64,000 bases of DNA from CAWGMT01 sp963823675 (lineage in GTDB: Bacteria; Planctomycetota; Planctomycetia; Isosphaerales; Isosphaeraceae), in NCBI GenBank assembly GCA_963823675.1, contig CAWGMT010000014.1, positions 294,028-358,027 on the forward strand. The letters run 5' to 3'. Below are positions 29,210 to 38,830 of the stretch, in pieces. Below the pieces are notes generated by a model, which searched no databases, was not told where the DNA came from, and was given only the letters and a program-made list of their open reading frames with translations. Within the stretch, counting starts at the first letter, position 1. Every line of letters starts with the position of its first letter. The translations under genes and the position numbers were made by a program.

Positions 29210-30073
29210 ATGCAACTCATCAAATACGCATCCGAAAGGGACCCCACTCCCCGCGTCGGCATTCGCTACCAAGGAAGCGTTCTGCCCCTCGGATCGGGAC
29301 CTGGATGCCTGAGTGAAATCCTGCACACGTCCGACATCGAGGCTGTGATCGGTGCAGCGAGTTTGGATCAGCCTTCACTCGTTCCAATTGACTCAGTGCG
29401 CGTCCTTGCACCGATCGACGGCCAGGAAGTCTGGGGGGCCGGGGTAACATACGAACGGAGTAAAGTGGCCCGGGAACAGGAATCGGAGAGGGCGGCCTCG
29501 TTTTACGATCGGGTGTATACGGCGGAGCGGCCCGAGTTGTTTTTCAAGGCGACGCCAAGCCGGGTCGTCGGGACAGGTGAGCCGGTCCGCGTGCGGAGCG
29601 ACACGAAGTGGTGCGTGCCCGAGCCTGAGCTCGCGCTCGTGTTGAGCCCGACGCTCAAACTGGTCGGGTACACCATCGGTAATGACATGAGCGCGCGCGA
29701 CATCGAAGGAGAAAACCCACTCTATCTCCCCCAGGCCAAGGTCTACGACTCGTGTTGTGCGCTCGGGCCGTGCATCACCTTGGCGACGGCGATGCCACCG
29801 CGCGAATCGATCGGCATCCGACTCGAAATCGACCGGGGCGGCAAGTGCATTTTCCGCGGGCAAACGAGCCTCGCCAGGATGGCGCGGACACTCGAGAGCC
29901 TGATCGACTGGCTTTCGCGGGACAACGTTTTCCCGGATGGCGTAATCCTGCTGACGGGGACGGGCATTATCCCGCCCGACGATTTCAGCCTTCGGTCAAG
30001 GGACGTGGTACGCATCGCGATCGACGGCATTGGGACGCTGACAAATCCGGTTGCGCAGACTGGGCAGGGATGA
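29210..30073 (+). CDS. Fumarylacetoacetate hydrolase-family protein
   Basis: 287 residues from ATG 29210 (MQLIKYASERD), with GGAAG upstream; the longer ORF start at 28964 adds low-complexity sequence. The FAH fold is visible: GAGVTYERSK, FFKATPSRVVG, the metal-binding VPEPELALVL, then GYTIGNDMSARDIEGENP and KVYDSCCALGP, and the C-terminal VILLTGTGIIPPDDFSLR. The family includes 2-keto-3-deoxy-sugar dehydratases and acylpyruvate hydrolases. The ENPLYLPQAKVYD pattern resembles the sugar-acid (2,4-diketo-3-deoxy/KDA) branch, so sugar-acid catabolism is more likely than tyrosine breakdown. Confidence 0.88.
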   Translation: MQLIKYASERDPTPRVGIRYQGSVLPLGSGPGCLSEILHTSDIEAVIGAASLDQPSLVPIDSVRVLAPIDGQEVWGAGVTYERSKVAREQESERAASFYDRVYTAERPELFFKATPSRVVGTGEPVRVRSDTKWCVPEPELALVLSPTLKLVGYTIGNDMSARDIEGENPLYLPQAKVYDSCCALGPCITLATAMPPRESIGIRLEIDRGGKCIFRGQTSLARMARTLESLIDWLSRDNVFPDGVILLTGTGIIPPDDFSLRSRDVVRIAIDGIGTLTNPVAQTGQG

Positions 30074-30121
30074 GCCCGCGCAGACTCGAGAAGGCGTGCG
30101 CACCGCAACGACAAAAGAAAG

Positions 30122-30149
30122 GCCGTCCTCTCCGTGGGGAGAAGACGGC
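30122..30149 (-). terminator. Rho-independent terminator for the lipoprotein gene
   Basis: GCCGTCCTCTCC-GTGG-GGAGAAGACGGC hairpin (12-bp stem with one mismatch), followed on the minus strand by TTTCTTTTGT. Placed between two convergent genes and oriented for the minus-strand lipoprotein gene. Confidence 0.65.
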
Positions 30150-30270
30150 TGTCTCCAGCCAATGAACGACGTGGATTGCCTCGAGCGACCTGGTTGGGCG
30201 CCTGCCGAGGCCGAGACGACGAAGCCTCCTCGAGCGCAGCTGGGCCGCCCAAGTTCACTCGCCCGCTGGT

Positions 30271-30471
30271 TCAGGGCTTCTTGGTCTCTTCCTTGGTGGC
30301 GGGAGGAGTCACAGCCTTTGGAGCCGTGCTCGGAGCCGCGCCCGCTTTGGGCCCAGCGGTTGGCGTGGTAGTGGGGGCCGGCTCTTCAGGGTTGCAACCC
30401 ACCACGACGATCATCGCGAACACCGCGCCCGCGAGCAGAGACCAGGCCTTGATGCCGATTTTTGCGATCAC
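30271..30471 (-). CDS. Small Pro/Thr/Ala-rich lipoprotein
   Basis: 66 residues from GTG 30471, with AGGAG 8 nt upstream. The ORF can be extended to an ATG at 30537, but that has no ribosome site and breaks the signal peptide. Signal peptide IKAWSLLAGAVFAMIVVVGC with the lipobox V-V-G-C, so the mature N-terminus is a lipidated Cys. The mature part is a low-complexity PAPTTTPTAGPKAG tail with a charged end (TKEETKKP). Probably an exported, membrane-anchored spacer-like protein. Not otherwise recognised. Confidence 0.6.
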   Translation of the reverse strand: MIAKIGIKAWSLLAGAVFAMIVVVGCNPEEPAPTTTPTAGPKAGAAPSTAPKAVTPPATKEETKKP

Positions 30472-30669
30472 CGATGCACTCCTTGATGTTAAGCTCGTGA
30501 CGAGTCGGGTCGTCACTCTCGATTTTCCGATTAACACAGATCACGTGACCGCCAGTTTCAAGAGAGCTCTGGCGGTCCTACCTTTTCTCGTCCGTTTACC
30601 GGGACGGATTATAGAGGAAAGCACTCCTGCACTGCAACGCACTACCCCCTTTTTCGATAGAGAGTAGCC

Positions 30670-31433
30670 ATGAGCGGCTGGGTTTTGCTGCTTTCGACCG
30701 CGGGGATCCTGTTTCTGCCCCGTCTCTGGCTCCCATCGCCTGAGGGGCGGGAGCGAAACCGACCGAAGCCCGAGATCCACGGCACGCTACGGGTCGCCGC
30801 AGCGATCAACACACTCTATTGCGTCCTCTGGCACCAGCTAAGCACGCAAGGAATCGCCCCGCTTCCCGCCGCCGGTCCCGCGATCCTGATCTCGAACCAC
30901 ACCTGCGGCATCGACCACCTGCTCCTCCAATCAGCAAGTCGCCGCGTCCTTGGATTCATGGTCGCACGCGAGTATTATGAGTGGCCTTCGGTTAACTGGC
31001 TGGCGCGAATCATCGGCTGTATTCCGGTGAATCGAGACGGCCGCGACTTCGCCGCGACTCGAGCGGCGCTCCGGCGCTCAAGGCGGGCAGGGTCCTGCCG
31101 ATCTTCCCCGAGGGAACAATCGTGCCGACCTCGGGTCGCCAGATCGGCGAGATGAAACCGGGAACCGCGTATCTTGCAGTCCACGCGCAGGTACCCGTCA
31201 TTCCTGCTTACATCACGGGGACTCCGGCGACCAATGATATCATCGAAGCGCTCGTGACCCCATCGCGGGCCCGTGTGTATTTCGGGCCTCCGATCGATCT
31301 ATCCGACTTCACGCGCGACCGAGCGGGTGACAAGGACGTTCAAGCCGAGGTGAGCCGTCGATTCCACGACGCCTTTCTGGCTCTTCAAGCTCGCGCGAGC
31401 AGCGGAAGCCAGGTGACCTCGAGAAGCACCTGA
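30670..31433 (+). CDS. PlsC-type 1-acylglycerol-3-phosphate acyltransferase, one frameshift
   Basis: Membrane acyltransferase of phospholipid synthesis. An N-terminal hydrophobic stretch is followed by AILISNHTCGIDHLLLQ, which holds the NHx4D motif, and by GCIPVNRDGRDFAATRAALR. The second block, in another frame from about 31075, has VLPIFPEGTIVP (the FPEGT motif) and PVIPAYITGTPAT. Joining the two frames gives about 254 aa, the usual size. Together with the LpxL-like enzyme it suggests that this neighbourhood makes membrane lipids. Confidence 0.85.
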
Positions 31434-31454
31434 ACCCGAGAGATCGGCTCAACC

Positions 31455-32474
31455 GTGTACAATCCACCCTTCGACGAGCTGTTTGGCGAATATCCCCCGC
31501 ACATCAGGCCGCTCGCAAGGCCGGAACCGCTGGGAGGGGCCGGGGGCCACAGCGGCTCGAGACTTTGGCGCTATCGGTCGGCGGCCGGTCAATTTGTGCT
31601 CCGAGCCTGGCCGCCGGCTGGTCCCGGCCGCGCGCACCTCGAGCAAGTCCACCACTGGCTCTCACTGACCGCGGACATGGGATTCACGCCGGTGCCGGTT
31701 CGGGACATTTCCGGCCAGTCCCTCCGGGAATGCGACGGCCGGCTCTGGGAAGTCGCACCGTGGTTGAACGGTGCGCCCGACTGCGGCCATGCCCCCACGA
31801 AGGAACACCTGCAAGCGGCCTGCGCCGCCCTGGCCGCGCTGCACGTTCGACTGGCCGGTCTGGGGCATCAAGGGTATTCGCCTGGTCTGTTCCAGCGACT
31901 AGAAGCCATTCGACGACTGATCGATGGCGAATTCGACTTGATCGAAGGTATCTGCTCCGCGCAGCGCGACAGGGAATGCGAACCTCGCGAGCAAGCGCAG
32001 CGGTGGCTCAAGCTGGCTCGTCTGCTCGCCCGCGATTTGGAAGACCGGATTCGGGGGGCTGTTACTCGCGTCGTGTTTCTCCAGCCATCTTTGCGCGATG
32101 CCCGGCCCGAGCATTTCCTCTTCGAGGGCGAGTGTCTCAGCGGCCTGGTCAACTTCGCAGCGATGGGAATCGAAACGGTCGCCGCCGACCTGGCGCGACT
32201 CATCGGCGAATGGCTCGAGGGCGACTCATCCGCCCGTCGCGATGCCCTCGCCGCCTACGAGGCCGTCAGGCCGCTCGACCCGTCCGAATCGGCCTTGATT
32301 GAAGTCTTCGAGCGCTCCTCAGCCCTGCTGATCGGCGAGCGTTGGGCTCGCTGGCACTATCTCGAGCATCGGACCTTCGACGATCCCGCGGCCGTTACGC
32401 AAGGGATCGCCAAGAGCGCGGCTAGGCTGGAACGACTGCTCCAAACCGCGACCGGAGCCGGAATGCGCAGCTAA
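31455..32474 (+). CDS. APH/ChoK-like phosphotransferase family protein with altered catalytic residues
   Basis: 339 residues. The N-lobe has FVLRAWPP with the ATP Lys replaced by Arg and an ordinary APH-like hinge (LWEVAPWLNG). The catalytic loop that should read HxDxxxxN is LQPSLRDARPEHFLFEG: the Asp is kept, the preceding His is missing and the Asn is His. The metal-binding DxD/DFG position reads LVNFAAMG, with Asp replaced by Asn. The rest of the helical C-lobe is normal. By family knowledge these changes suggest a pseudokinase or changed chemistry. It follows plsC closely, but no substrate can be inferred. Confidence 0.8.
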   Translation: MYNPPFDELFGEYPPHIRPLARPEPLGGAGGHSGSRLWRYRSAAGQFVLRAWPPAGPGRAHLEQVHHWLSLTADMGFTPVPVRDISGQSLRECDGRLWEVAPWLNGAPDCGHAPTKEHLQAACAALAALHVRLAGLGHQGYSPGLFQRLEAIRRLIDGEFDLIEGICSAQRDRECEPREQAQRWLKLARLLARDLEDRIRGAVTRVVFLQPSLRDARPEHFLFEGECLSGLVNFAAMGIETVAADLARLIGEWLEGDSSARRDALAAYEAVRPLDPSESALIEVFERSSALLIGERWARWHYLEHRTFDDPAAVTQGIAKSAARLERLLQTATGAGMRS

Positions 32475-32567
32475 ATTTGCTCGATTTATCTTTACGCCCC
32501 GCCCTGGGGAACGATACTTACTACCGGGAAGCGCCACGGTCGCTTAGCGAATGGAAGGCCAAGCACG

Positions 32568-33350
32568 ATGTCTGACGGCGAAATCGGTGACTGGGCCCGC
32601 AACCTGCTGCACGCCCTGGACGCGCCGCAGCCGGGTTGGTCGTTCACGCCGCCTGCCGGGCAGACGATCGCTTCGGCCTACGCCCTGCAACGCGCGGTCG
32701 TCCGGCTGCGGGAAGACCGAGGGGAGCGAGTCATCGGCTACAAGATCGGCTGCACGAGCCGCGTCATTCAAGAACAGCTCGGGGTCAATGAGCCAATACT
32801 CGGCCGCGTCTTTGACACCGGCTGTGTAAGAGCGGGTGGTCGGATCTCGTCGTCTCGCTTTGTCAGACTCGCGATCGAAGGCGAGCTCGCCGTTCGCCTG
32901 GCGCGAGACCTCCCCGGCGGGCCGCTGCGCGATGACGATTACATCGAGGCGATCGAGTCCGTATTCCCGGTCATTGAGCTGCATCATTTTGTGATGCAGG
33001 GGAGAGAGCCCTCGCTCTCGGGGTTGATCGCCACCAACGCGATGCACGCGGGGCTCGTGCTGCCGGAGTCGGAGACACGGTGCTCGGGCTTCTTGCACCG
33101 GGTAGAAGCGCTGTCCGTGGCCATCAGCGGCGTCAGCGTCGGGTCCACCACGCAGCCGTGGACGATGGGCAGCCCGGCTGCGGCCTTGCGCTGGCTGTCC
33201 GGACGTCTGTATGATTGGGGAGAGCGACTCACGCGGGGCCAGGTGGTCCTGACCGGATCAGCCCTTCCCTTGTTCCCCGTGGAGGTGGGTAGTCGGGTCG
33301 TCGTCGAGGCCACGCCGCTGGGCGGAACTGACGTCAAAGTTGATTTCTAG
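32568..33350 (+). CDS. 2-keto-4-pentenoate hydratase-like (MhpD/HpcG family)
   Basis: 260 residues, related to FAH-fold hydratases and decarboxylases. Visible: VIGYKIGCTSRVIQEQLGV, then GRVFDTGCVRAGG, IEGELAVRLARDLP with the metal Glu pair, AIESVFPVIELHHFVMQG, and LTRGQVVLTGSALPLFPVEVG. These match the meta-cleavage and oxalocrotonate branch. An FAH gene and a carboxymuconolactone decarboxylase gene are nearby, so an aromatic or keto-acid catabolic role is plausible. Intact. Confidence 0.87.
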   Translation: MSDGEIGDWARNLLHALDAPQPGWSFTPPAGQTIASAYALQRAVVRLREDRGERVIGYKIGCTSRVIQEQLGVNEPILGRVFDTGCVRAGGRISSSRFVRLAIEGELAVRLARDLPGGPLRDDDYIEAIESVFPVIELHHFVMQGREPSLSGLIATNAMHAGLVLPESETRCSGFLHRVEALSVAISGVSVGSTTQPWTMGSPAAALRWLSGRLYDWGERLTRGQVVLTGSALPLFPVEVGSRVVVEATPLGGTDVKVDF

Positions 33351-33377
33351 GATTCTTACCATACCTGGAGGATGCAC

Positions 33378-33692
33378 ATGCCTTACGAAGACGCCCTGGT
33401 CGTCCGCTACTTGCACCAGGCGCACGACACGCCGCTCTTGACCGAGCGGGAGCGGCACCTGGTCGGACTGGCCGTTACGATGACACGAGGGTGCCAGGTC
33501 TGCACGCGGAACCGGATCGAGAAGGCTCGCGCGGCCGGCATCGGCGACGACGTCATAAACGCCCTGGTCAACGTGGTCTCCGCGGTCAATGCGGGGGTCA
33601 CGGCCGCCACGGCGCGCGAGGGGTTTCGCATGGCCGACGCGGCTGCCGAGCCGCAGCCTTGCGCCGATCTCTGCGTGCCTTCAGCGCACTGA
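33378..33692 (+). CDS. Carboxymuconolactone decarboxylase/AhpD-like protein
   Basis: 104 residues from ATG 33378, six bases after TGGAGG. The redox or catalytic CxxC motif of the AhpD/CMD fold reads TRGCQVCTRNRIEKARAAG with a downstream helix DVINALVNVVSAVN. The C-terminus has two extra Cys (PCADLCV), which is unusual. The fold covers peroxide-linked reductases and lactone decarboxylases; the CxxC favours AhpD-like thiol chemistry. Only 27 bp follow the hydratase gene, so they form one operon. Confidence 0.85.
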   Translation: MPYEDALVVRYLHQAHDTPLLTERERHLVGLAVTMTRGCQVCTRNRIEKARAAGIGDDVINALVNVVSAVNAGVTAATAREGFRMADAAAEPQPCADLCVPSAH

Positions 33693-33755
33693 GGACGCGT
33701 CGGTCTGCTCAAGCATCGGCGGCTTCTTGATCGGGAGTTACGGACTTCCCGGTAA

Positions 33756-33808
33756 GCCGTCTTTCGCTCCGCGAAAGAACGTCCTTTCGCGGAGCGAAAG
33801 GCGACACT
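33756..33808. repeat. Palindromic repeat family A, copy 3 (near-perfect hairpin)
   Basis: TTTCGCTCCGCGAAAG, loop AACGTC, CTTTCGCGGAGCGAAA, framed by CGTC and GGCGACACT. The 16-bp arms are perfectly complementary, and each arm is itself a short palindrome. Best-preserved copy of the family in the window. Confidence 0.9.
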
Positions 33809-34041
33809 AATCGGCGTGCCCCCGCTCAATCGAGCCAGGGAAATCAGCACCGGGTGCAACGCGGGGTGCTTCGCCAGTCCACCCGCCCGAGGTGCCAATT
33901 GCCCTCATTGCCACCTGTCCGCGATGGCCGGTAACCGGCCCAGCGGCAGCTCAAAGCCTGGCAGGAGGTCCGTTTGGTAAGTCTGGCTTGCCGTGATCGT
34001 GGCCAGAGCTAGGGCGCCTATCGCGGGGACGATCCGTTGCA

Positions 34042-35352
34042 TCAGCGTCTTCCGGGCGGCTCGGCCAACGTAAAGTGGATCGACGTCATGATCGGGTTCC
34101 CAAGCAGCTTGGCCACTCGCACAATCTCGGAATATCTCAGCCTGGGATCGAGCTGGACGTTGGCCCGGTCGAAGGGAGCTTTCGGGTCGTTCAAGATCGC
34201 GGTGAGGTCGCGTTTCAGTGCATCGAAGCCTTGCAGGGTCTGGTTGCCGAGTTGCAGCCGTCCAATCCGGCCTTTCGGATCGGCGCGAAGCTTGATCTGG
34301 ATCGTCTTTTGCTCGTCCGGTAGGTTGTTCTCCTTGCGCCGGCGGCGGCGCAGCCGGGCTCGCGGGTTCCGGAGCGGCGGGGTCGTCGCGCTCTCTCTCC
34401 AGGGCATACTTGAGGAACCCGCACGCCTGGCAATCGAGCATCATTTTATAAACTGTCGTACAAGGCGTCTCATCGGGCGCTCGCAGCGTCAGGGCGGCGG
34501 GAAGCTCACGATCCCGCGGCAGCAAGACGCCGGCGGCCCGAACATTGAAGCGGATGCTCTCGGCGAGACCTTCGAGTTTCCTGGCCAGGCTCTTCTTGGC
34601 GATCGCCTCGCCATCGATTGTCAGCCGCCCGTTCCGATCGAGCTTGAGGCTCAGTTTTTCCTCCGCCGGGGGACCGACGGAATGGGCTTCCGCGCCTTCG
34701 GGAAGCCGCACGAAGACTTCGTCCGGCGGCGGGTCGATCACATTCAGATCGCGCCCTGGGACGTGCTCCAGCCTGCCGATCAGAAGCGGAGCGACAAACT
34801 CCTTCTCGCCCACCTTGTACGCCATCAGTTTCAGAAAGAACCCCCGAACGACCACTGGCTCCGAGATGACCGGCCGATCCGGGAAACCAAGCGGTGGATC
34901 CTCAACAATGCATGCGACGGGGTTAGGGCCTTTGCCGGGAGTCGTGATCCACACTTCCAGCAGCCGGTTGCCGGCGGCTAGCGGCGATTGAGACGAAAAT
35001 ACGCGGCGGGCGATGCCTCGCACCATGAGAGGGACGCCCCGATAGCGCTCGGGATGCTCGGGGACCTCCTGGAGTATCAGCTCGGTGCGCGCATCCTTGG
35101 GGTCGTCGGCCGGCTTGCTCTCCCTCGCGCGCTCGAGCAAGCTGACGAAAGCGGCCGTGTCACGCAGTCCCAGCGGGAGCCTGTCCTTCACGCTCCTGAA
35201 TTCGATCGACTTGCTCGCGGCTTGATCGGAAGGCGGCTGGCGCGCGACCCCGACCCAAGCGCGATGACGACCAGCACCGAAACCATTGCGGACGGAATGC
35301 GGGGCCTATAGAAACAGGCACACGTCGGATACTTCCCGATTGATCGATCCAT
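34042..35352 (-). CDS. Secreted protein with two ExbD/TolR-like domains, two frameshifts
   Basis: From ATG 35352 a hydrophobic segment (PSAMVSVLVVIALGSGS) acts as signal anchor. The frame changes near 35220 and gives a charged helical stretch and a beta-rich domain (VPLMVRGIARRVFSS, LLEVWITTPGKGPNP). Then come two blocks that read like ExbD/TolR periplasmic domains: LSLKLDRNGRLTIDGEAI...YKMMLDCQACGFLKYALE, and after a second frameshift near 34385 QIKLRADPKGRIGRL...YSEIVRVAKLLG. ExbD proteins normally have one such domain and an ExbB/TolQ partner; none is adjacent. Function is inferred only from the fold-like pattern. Confidence 0.55.
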
Positions 35353-35432
35353 CGTAGTTTCAGCGGATGGCTGATTGGACCGTTCGCCGTTACGGCACAC
35401 TCACTCAGGAACATCGTATCGGAAACCGCGAT

Positions 35433-36269
35433 TCACGGCACGTATCGCTCCTCGCTCGAATCTGTCAACAGCCGCTGGGTCTCTTCCTGGCCGATGCTGA
35501 TCCGGCTGATCGAGAGGGCGTGGCCGGTCACGGGATCAACCGTGACGAGCGCCCCGTTCAAGCGGGGGTCGCCGGTGGCGACGTCGAAATGGGCCGGTAC
35601 GCAGCTCATTGTGGCGGACAAGACCCGGTCATATCGCCTACCCAATATCGAGTCGTGAGGGCCGGTCATGCCGACGTCGGTTTGATAGGCGGTCCCATGC
35701 TTGAGAATCTGCTCGTCGGCGGTGGCGACGTGGGTGTGAGTGCCAAGCGCCGCCGACACCCGGCCATCGAGATATCGGCCCAAGAGCTGCTTTTCGCTGG
35801 TCGCTTCGGCGTGGATGTCGAGAATGACGACCCGCGTGTCGCCCCCGATGCGGTCGAGGATGCGGTCGGCGGCCCGGAAGGGACAGTCGACCGGCTTCAT
35901 GTACGTCCGTCCCAGCACCGTGAAAACGGCGACCGGGACGCCATCGCGGGAATTGACCAGCGAAAGCTCCGGGCCGGGCGAATCCAGCGGATAGTTGGCC
36001 GGCCGCAGGACCTCGCGGCCGCGCTCGAAGATCTGAAAGATCTCATCCTTGCGGTACACGTGATCGCCCATGGTCATGACGTCGACCCCGGCTTCGCTCA
36101 GCTCCTCGTAACATCGCACGGTCAGGCCCGATCCGCCCGCGGCGTTTTCGGCATTGCAGACGACCAGGCCCAGGCCCCACCGCGGAATCAGCCGCGGCAA
36201 CACCTGGCCGACAACCTTGCGACCCGGCGCTCCGACGACATCACCGATGAAGAGGATTTTCAGCGACAT
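35433..36269 (-). CDS. ymdB: YmdB-type metallophosphoesterase
   Basis: 278 residues from ATG 36269 (MSLKILFIGDVVG). Metal-site motifs: FIGDVVGAPGR, VVCNAENAAGGSG, MGDHVYRKDEI (family usually GNHxxD), ILDIHAEATSEK, and GTHTHVATADEQIL with the final HTH. Family members hydrolyse 2',3'-cyclic nucleotides or related phosphodiesters. It follows rny in the same direction, the pairing known from many bacteria, which supports a role in RNA turnover. One Asn-to-Asp change in the GNH motif (here GDH) is worth noting. Intact. Confidence 0.9.
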   Translation of the reverse strand: MSLKILFIGDVVGAPGRKVVGQVLPRLIPRWGLGLVVCNAENAAGGSGLTVRCYEELSEAGVDVMTMGDHVYRKDEIFQIFERGREVLRPANYPLDSPGPELSLVNSRDGVPVAVFTVLGRTYMKPVDCPFRAADRILDRIGGDTRVVILDIHAEATSEKQLLGRYLDGRVSAALGTHTHVATADEQILKHGTAYQTDVGMTGPHDSILGRRYDRVLSATMSCVPAHFDVATGDPRLNGALVTVDPVTGHALSISRISIGQEETQRLLTDSSEERYVP

Positions 36270-36366
36270 TCCACCGCTCGTTTCGCCTGGCTTCGGCCCA
36301 GGTTTGGCGACCTGCCCAGACGCATCCCGCGGGGGAAATCCGCGGCGCTGGCTAAAAGCAAGGAAC

Positions 36367-37924
36367 TCAACGCGCAAACTCGACGCTTCGGGTCTCTCTC
36401 AGGACGGTTATCTTGACCTCGCCGGGATAGGTCATCCGGCTCTGGATCGAAACAGCGATGTCGCGGCATAGCTTCGCCGACCCGGCATCGTCAAGCTGCT
36501 GGCTATCGACCAGAACCCGCACTTCGCGACCGGCCTGGATGGCATACGCCTGCTCCACTCCCGGAAACCCCAGCGCAAGAGTTTCCAGCTCCTCGAGCCG
36601 GCGAACATATTTCTCGAGCGTTTCGCGCCGGCGCCGGGGCGGCTGGCGCTGATGGCATCGGACGCCGCGACCAGCAAGGTGTAGGGTGTTTCCACTCGCA
36701 GGTCGTCGTGATGTCCCAGCGCCGCATGGACCACCTCCCTGGGCTCGCCGTAGCGGCGCAACAACTCGGCGCCGACCGCCGGATGCCCGCCTTCCATTTC
36801 GTGGTCGGCCGCCTTGCCGATGTCGTGCAAGAGGCCGCAGCGCCTGCCGAGCGTGCCGCTCAATCCTACCTCGTCCGCGAGTAATCCCGTCAAGAAGGAG
36901 ACTTCCAACGAGTGGCGGAGGACATTCTGCGAGTAGCTGGTGCGAAAGTGAAGGCGGCCCAGGTAGTCAAGCAGCTTTTCGTGCAGACCGGCCACGTTCG
37001 CCTCGAGCGCCGCCTGCTCGCCGAGGTGGCGAATATGGAGGTCCATGGCTTCCTGCGTTTCCTGGACGATCTCCTCGATCCGCGTCGGGTGGATCCGGCC
37101 GTCCTGGATCAGGCGCTCGAGCGCGAGCTTGGCGACTTCGCGGCGGATACTATCGAAGCCGGTGACGATGACGACGCCTGGCGTGTCATCAACGATCACA
37201 TCGACCCCGGTTGCTTTCTCGAAAGCCCGGATATTCCGACCCTCGCGGCCGATGATCCGGCCCTTCATGTCATCGTTGGGAATATCGACCGTGCTGACGG
37301 TGATCTCGGCGGTGTGGGAAGCGGCGCAACGCTGAATCGTGGTTGTCAGGATGTCGCGGGCCTTCACCTGGCACGATTCGCGCACCTGGGCCTCATACTT
37401 CAACACGCGGTTGCCTACTTCCGCGCCCAGCTCATCCTCGACCTTCCGCAGCAGCATCTCGCGCGCTTCCTCGGCAGAGAAATGCCCGATTCGCTGCAAA
37501 ACTTCCACTTGCTCGGCAAGCGTGCGCCGCAAGTGCTGGTCGGTCTGACCTATCTTGCCTTGCTGGTCTGCCAAGGCGCGCTCTGCACGATTTCGCATTC
37601 GCGCTCGCGCTTGTTCAACAGGTCGACCTTTTGGTCGAGGAGGACCTCGCGCTTTTCGACGCGGCGTTCTTGCTCGCGCAGGTCGCGGCGCACCTTGTTG
37701 ACCTCGATCTCGAGAGCCTCGCGGCGCGAGAGGGCTTCCTCCTTCGCCTCCACATCGGCATGTCTGCGGATGGTCTCTGCCTCTCGGTTGGCATTGGCGA
37801 CGATTTGTTCGGCGAGCCCGCGCGCGGTCTGGGCCCTGAAGCGTGCGATCAAGAGCGCGCCCGCCAGCCCGCCGACCATGCCCACGACCAGCCCGCCAAA
37901 AACGCCGAGGCCCAATGCACCCAC
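36367..37924 (-). CDS. rny: Ribonuclease Y, two frameshifts
   Basis: Membrane-anchored endoribonuclease that starts mRNA decay. The start is GTG 37924, giving an N-terminal membrane helix (GVFGGLVVGMVGGLAGALL). A long coiled coil (about residues 30-190) follows, then the KH domain with GRIIGREGRNIRAFEKATG, then the HD domain with HSLEVSFLTGLLADE and LLHDIGKAADHEMEGGHP, and a C-terminal GVEQAYAIQAGREVRVLV. Frameshifts occur near 37590, in the coiled coil, and near 36630, after the HD domain. Corrected length about 518 aa, normal for Rny. It is coupled with ymdB. Confidence 0.9.
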
Positions 37925-38192
37925 GGATACGCCCGACCTTTCCGCGGCCGGATTTCTCGACGCACCCGGTCTTCCCTCCGGAGACCGGGCAAGCGCTGCG
38001 TGTTCAGAGGAGAAGAAGAAAACCCCAAGAAGCCCAGGCAGGCAGGATCCGCCCAGCCATTCGCGGCAAGCGAACGCCAGGCGGAAACGCTGCGCACAGC
38101 AGCACCGACGCCTTCAAGGTCCCAAACGAACCGTCCCCAAGCCGGCCCCTCCCGCAAACCCTTCTCGAATCGACCGTGGGAGAGAGCGCGAA

Positions 38193-38492
38193 TCAACCCG
38201 CGGTATTGGTCCCGTGGCCCAAGGTCAGCCGGCACGTGCGCCAAAGCGACTCGCGGGCAAGCCCCATCCGGGCCCAAAGCGCCGACCACGCTGCGTGACG
38301 CAGCAGTGGTCCCACCGCCGTCAAACTCGCGGACAAATAGCGACGCTGGCCCGACACCGCCGGACGCCGCGGGCGCAGTGACCGCGTCTTGCGATCCGCG
38401 GCCGCGCGGGCAGATGCCGGCAACCTTCCCCACGACACCCACAAAAAGCAGGTCGTGAGCGCCAGAATCATCGAGGGCCAAGCGTCCGTCAT
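38193..38492 (-). CDS. Possible small membrane protein
   Basis: 99 residues from ATG 38492 with GAGGAT about 8 nt upstream. An N-terminal hydrophobic helix (MILALTTCFLWVSWGRL) is followed by an Arg/Ala/Leu-rich tail. No family recognised. It lies upstream of rny in the same direction. The composition of the tail is like a random GC-rich frame, so this is a weak call. Confidence 0.35.
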   Translation of the reverse strand: MTDAWPSMILALTTCFLWVSWGRLPASARAAADRKTRSLRPRRPAVSGQRRYLSASLTAVGPLLRHAAWSALWARMGLARESLWRTCRLTLGHGTNTAG

Positions 38493-38830
38493 ACGAGAGA
38501 TCCTCGTGACCATCTCGGATCGTTCAGAAAGTCTTAAGCGCCGGACCGGTGCGCGCGCCTGTGCATGATTCTCGTGATCTCGCTCCAGGTACACGCGTTC
38601 GAGTGTCCGAGCACCGCTCACGTTCAGGAAACAAAAGACACAGAAGCGCCCCTCGTATCTGACCGATGGGCCGCCCAGTGCATCTCTCGTCAAAAAAACT
38701 CGCACGCCGCAAAACGGGTGAAGCCCATCTAATTTAGCAGATGGCCTACCGCGGTCAATGAGCCGGCGTCATCGCGTCTGCGGTGCGGAACGATCTGGGC
38801 CGGCCTGACGGAGACTGATCCCATCTCGCC

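Noticed and set aside
28837..29262. N-terminal extension of the ketosynthase
   Set aside because: The extension is rich in Arg, Ser and Cys; the internal ATG 28836 has a good ribosome site and the family start MADRIFVVGHSAVTCLG.
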